Both the position numbers and the translations under genes were made by a program. The notes beneath the pieces were generated by a model, which saw nothing but the letters and a program-made list of their open reading frames with translations, made no database searches and was not told the DNA's origin. A stretch of 64,000 nucleotides of DNA from positions 95,752 to 159,751 of the forward strand of contig JAFQAR010000001.1 in assembly GCA_017399905.1 (NCBI GenBank). Direction: 5' to 3'. Below, piece by piece: positions 61,328 to 64,000 of this stretch. Every line of letters starts with the position of its first letter. The first letter of the stretch is position 1. The stretch comes from Bacteroidales bacterium (lineage in GTDB: Bacteria; Bacteroidota; Bacteroidia; Bacteroidales; UBA932).

Positions 61328-63604
61328 TTATTTCGGAACACCCGTTACGATGCCTCTTCCATGAGTGCCTACATATACGCGGCCATATTCCTGCATGTCA
61401 CCGCAGATGTGCAGTACCAATCCGTATTGGTGTGCGTCATCATTGATCCGTACCCAAGATCTGGCAATGTCGTCGGAACGGAAGAATCCGTATTTGCCGT
61501 TTACCACACCTATGATATATAATGTAGGATAATTTTTCCCAGGCGCTTCCTTTCCATAGCCGAATGCATATATCGTCCTGACTTTGTCCAGGGCCTTGAA
61601 GTCATATCCTTCAAGACTTGTCGAGTGATAAAGGCCATCGTATGCCGCTATCCATAGATCCTTCTCGCGTCCTGGCATGGAATATATCCTGTCCTGTCCT
61701 CCGCGACTGTCACCACGGCTGTTCCTTGCGACAGCCTGCGGTCTGCGTGACGGCTGTCTGACTGTGAGGGCAAGAGTGTCTGCACGGAATGTCAATCCTC
61801 CGTCTTCGCTGCTATAGACTATTTCGTTGACGGCATCCACTCCATAGAATCTTTTCGGATTCACTTTGTCCGCAATGACACGCATGTTTTGAGGCAGGCC
61901 CTGACATTGCACCCAGCTCGCTCCTTTGTCTATTGTCAGATAGGCATTGCTTCTGTCCGGGGTCCATATCCAGTTCTCTCCGTCAGCAGATACGGCTATA
62001 TGGCCGTTTCGTGCCTTGTCGACCGGCACTGATAGACATTGAGTCCAGCTGTCGCCACCATCTTCCGAATATGAAATGCCTAATGCCGTCGGGTTGTGGA
62101 AAGGATAACCGACACGGACAATCGTTCCCTGTTTCAGCCAAGCTCCGCTTACTCCGTTGCAGTTTGCGAAATGAGGATTTGCATGACTGCCTTCCTGGGC
62201 AGGTCTTGTGAGGTCACGATGAGTGAAACTGCCGTAATCGCCCACACCTGAAATGAGCCTTGCTCCTTCTGCCGGAGCGTAAAGTTCAAGAGGAACCGTC
62301 TCCTCGATGCCTTCTGATAGCAGGCTCCATATCACCTTTTCTCCTCTTTCGACAGCAGAAAGGTTGAATGTTTCCCATCCTCCGAATCCGGTTGTGAACA
62401 TGGCATGTTCAGGATTGAACGGATCTATTTCAATGTCGAACATCCAATGCAGTGGCGCAATCCTGACATAAGGAGCTTTTGAACAGTCGTATTCGTGACC
62501 GGTTCTGAATATAGGTTTCCAGCTGCGGCCGCAATCTGTGCTGCGGAACATTTCATCGCTGGTATACCCGTGCTTTCCATCCAGATAATGAGTGCTTGCA
62601 ATAAGATGCCGCGGGTCTTGAGCGTCTACCGATACTGCGGCATAACCGAATCCGGCTTTTTCTCCATCCTTTATTCTGATAGGGGAGATGTCGCTCCATT
62701 TCCTTTTCTTGATGTCGTATTTCCATACGGCGCCATCCGTCATCTGGCTTGGTCCCGGTGTGTCCGCATAGGTGATGTAAAGAATCCTGTCGCTGCTCTG
62801 CACCATATGTGTCGGGCGTAGTGATGTCGGCTGTCCCTCCACGGCCTGCCATGTCTCTCCGAAGTCATGACTTGCAAATATGCTTTCCCGTTCCATCAGT
62901 GAGACTGCGACGTAAATGTGCCTGCATCCGCGTCCTGTTACGCTTTCCTGCGTGTCATATACAACCGTTATGATTCCGCTTCCGCGGTTGTTCCAGCTCC
63001 GCCAGTCGTTGCTGACGATCTTTTCTGTAACATCAGGGAAACTGTCTACGCGTTGCCAGCTTTCGCCCCGGTCGCTGCTTTTCCACAATCCGTGCATGCG
63101 TGTACCCATATATATGATGTTTCCGTTTATAGGATCCACCATCATTCGTTCGCCGTTTCCTCTCCCGTTTTCATTTCCTCCCATGGTAAAAGGTACGTCC
63201 ACGCGGGTAAAGCTGTAACCTCCGTCGCGTGAATAACAGATTGCCGCATTCCTGTTGCCGGTATATGTGCCGCATGCCAGATAGACTGATCTGGAATCCT
63301 GTGGATCGACGGCAATACTTTCCACTCCCTGCAGGTTGCTGTCAGCCATGCTGAGGTAGTCCTGGATGGCTACCCATCTCTGTGATGTGCTGTCCCAACG
63401 GTAAGCACCACCCATGTCGGTCCTGCAGAAACGTACGTTCCTGTCTGTCGGGTGAAATACAATACCGTCAACAAAGCCTCCTCCCACTATAGGGACATTG
63501 CTCCATTCGTAAGGGACCTCAGGTACATTCCGGGTGTCCTGTGCGGCAGTCTGGCCAAGGCATATCGTAGATACCAGATAGATAAAGAGAAATCTGTACT
63601 TCAT
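61328..63604 (-). CDS. Secreted GH74-like beta-propeller glycosidase (xyloglucanase type)
   Basis: A 758-residue protein with signal peptide (FLFIYLVSTICLGQTAAQ). Repeated Asp-box-like blades (SRDGGYSF, SSDRGESWQRV, SHDFGETWQAV, STDCGRSWKPIF, SEDGGDSWTQC, TIDKGASWVQC) form two propellers. IVGGGFVDGIVFHP and RTDMGGAYRWD (Asp63) match the GH74 opening, and GVGDYGSFTHRD (Asp456) matches the second catalytic Asp region. GH74 enzymes cut xyloglucan backbones. Here no SusC/D or xyloglucan-side-chain genes are adjacent, so a different glucan target is possible. It has no lipobox and is transcribed away from the rRNA leader. Confidence 0.88.
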   Translation of the reverse strand: MKYRFLFIYLVSTICLGQTAAQDTRNVPEVPYEWSNVPIVGGGFVDGIVFHPTDRNVRFCRTDMGGAYRWDSTSQRWVAIQDYLSMADSNLQGVESIAVDPQDSRSVYLACGTYTGNRNAAICYSRDGGYSFTRVDVPFTMGGNENGRGNGERMMVDPINGNIIYMGTRMHGLWKSSDRGESWQRVDSFPDVTEKIVSNDWRSWNNRGSGIITVVYDTQESVTGRGCRHIYVAVSLMERESIFASHDFGETWQAVEGQPTSLRPTHMVQSSDRILYITYADTPGPSQMTDGAVWKYDIKKRKWSDISPIRIKDGEKAGFGYAAVSVDAQDPRHLIASTHYLDGKHGYTSDEMFRSTDCGRSWKPIFRTGHEYDCSKAPYVRIAPLHWMFDIEIDPFNPEHAMFTTGFGGWETFNLSAVERGEKVIWSLLSEGIEETVPLELYAPAEGARLISGVGDYGSFTHRDLTRPAQEGSHANPHFANCNGVSGAWLKQGTIVRVGYPFHNPTALGISYSEDGGDSWTQCLSVPVDKARNGHIAVSADGENWIWTPDRSNAYLTIDKGASWVQCQGLPQNMRVIADKVNPKRFYGVDAVNEIVYSSEDGGLTFRADTLALTVRQPSRRPQAVARNSRGDSRGGQDRIYSMPGREKDLWIAAYDGLYHSTSLEGYDFKALDKVRTIYAFGYGKEAPGKNYPTLYIIGVVNGKYGFFRSDDIARSWVRINDDAHQYGLVLHICGDMQEYGRVYVGTHGRGIVTGVPK

Positions 63605-63784
63605 AATTTTTAAGTTAGGTTAAGTCGTGTTCCATCTTCAAATATAATGTTTTTTTATGAAAAAGTCACATAGCAATCATTTAACAAAAATGTAACAATA
63701 AGCGGAGAGACTTGTATATTAAATGATTAACTGCTGAATTTATGTATTTGTGATGTGAAACCCCAAAAAATTTTGATAAAAAGA

Positions 63785-63815
63785 TTTGGAGGTAAAGAAA
63801 AAAAGCGTACCTTTG
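63785..63815 (+). promoter_or_regulatory. rRNA operon promoter
   Basis: TTTG (63785-63788), 19-base spacer, TACCTTTG (63808-63815), an exact consensus match. It is about 157 bases before the 16S 5' end. Confidence 0.85.
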
Positions 63816-63819
63816 CAAT

Positions 63820-63836
63820 CCCGTTCGAAAAACGGG
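63820..63836 (+). other. Hairpin at the predicted start of the rRNA transcript
   Basis: CCCGTT (63820-63825) pairs with AACGGG (63831-63836) around CGAAA. It begins about 5 bases after the -7 box, so it would form the very 5' end of the precursor RNA. Confidence 0.5.
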
Positions 63837-63971
63837 TATTGACAAGTTCATTGAAAAGACTGATTTACTGTACAAGAAGCAAGTACCGAGAAAAACAATT
63901 TATCGAGAAGCGTTAATTCTTTTGTTGGAATTATAAGTGTCAGGAACAAGCTAAGAAATATAAATTAATAT

Positions 63972-64000
63972 ACAATGAAGAGTTTGATCCTGGCTCAGGA
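63972..64000 (+). rRNA. rrs: 16S ribosomal RNA, 5' end only
   Basis: The final 29 bases contain GAAGAGTTTGATCCTGGCTC, the universal 16S start (27F primer site). By alignment with E. coli position 1, the mature 5' end falls at about 63972. The rest of the operon lies beyond the window. Confidence 0.97.

Larger units (their letters stand above)
63605..63971 (+). other. Non-coding rRNA leader region
   Basis: The only gap over 300 bases. It is AT-rich with no credible coding frame. It holds a minus-strand TATATTTG box (63639-63646) possibly for the GH74 gene, the rRNA promoter (63785-63815), a 5' hairpin (63820-63836) and a GTTCATTGAAAA segment (63846-63857) that resembles the boxA-like antitermination element of Bacteroidota rRNA leaders. 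Confidence 0.7.

Noticed and set aside
63681-63875. 64-codon minus-strand frame in the rRNA leader
   Set aside because: It covers the rRNA promoter and leader hairpin and has low-complexity hydrophobic composition.

Overview
The window is a chromosomal segment of a member of the Bacteroidota, most likely order Bacteroidales. The evidence is the repeated promoter form TTTG-N19/20-TANNTTTG, the near absence of Shine-Dalgarno sequences, and the gene families: two-domain RluA-type pseudouridine synthase, zinc-less (type B) L31, GSCFA protein, DUF1343/NamZ, periplasmic Tricorn-like protease, membrane-anchored AraC regulator, a serine palmitoyltransferase-like enzyme and carboxypeptidase-regulatory-like lipoproteins. 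The last ~29 bases are the 5' end of a 16S rRNA gene behind a textbook Bacteroidota promoter.

Layout. 1-3.3 kb: tail of an exopolysaccharide/capsule locus (partial gene, sugar-transfer ATP-grasp, two left-handed beta-helix acyltransferases, polysaccharide deacetylase), visibly more AT-rich than what follows. 3.3-9.5 kb: a nucleotide-sugar operon behind one promoter (ugd, a PLP aminotransferase, rmlA, rmlB, manC, a 49-residue charged protein), closed by a bidirectional terminator. 9.5-12.1 kb: ffh and lysA on the minus strand. 12.2-18.1 kb: a 7TM-type AraC regulator, two tandem lipoproteins, a GntR/ABC-exporter operon, an outer-membrane barrel and a GSCFA protein. 18.3-27.3 kb: a 5'-nucleotidase-like lipoprotein and a glycan-use block (ROK regulator, N-acylglucosamine 2-epimerase family enzyme, GH3 lipoprotein, and an unrecognised 731-residue lipoprotein with a glycosidase-like layout). 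27.3-36.8 kb: housekeeping genes (dut, murF, glycerate kinase, tRNA-Glu(CUC), DUF486, glmM-like mutase, cytosolic NamZ-like protein, rpmE2, RluA-like, nth, ftsE). 36.9-41.6 kb: a 1001-residue TPR protein coupled to an outer-membrane barrel. 41.7-55 kb: gyrB, serine palmitoyltransferase-like, 7TM-HD phosphohydrolase, tig, clpP, clpX, a small acidic protein, a ClC channel with CBS domains, and tex. 55-63.6 kb: minus-strand EamA, pyrC, GT2, Tricorn-like protease and a GH74-type beta-propeller protein, then the rRNA leader.

Most of the window is core chromosome. I saw no prophage, transposase, CRISPR array or recognisable defence system. The parts most likely to hold undescribed biology are the 731-residue lipoprotein at 25.1-27.3 kb with its epimerase/GH3/ROK neighbours, the NamZ-like protein that lacks a signal peptide and shares one base with the mutase stop codon, the TPR/outer-membrane pair before gyrB, and the paired lipoproteins that resemble radical-SAM-associated ones although no radical SAM gene is in view. 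Functions are assigned from motifs read by eye; no database search was possible.
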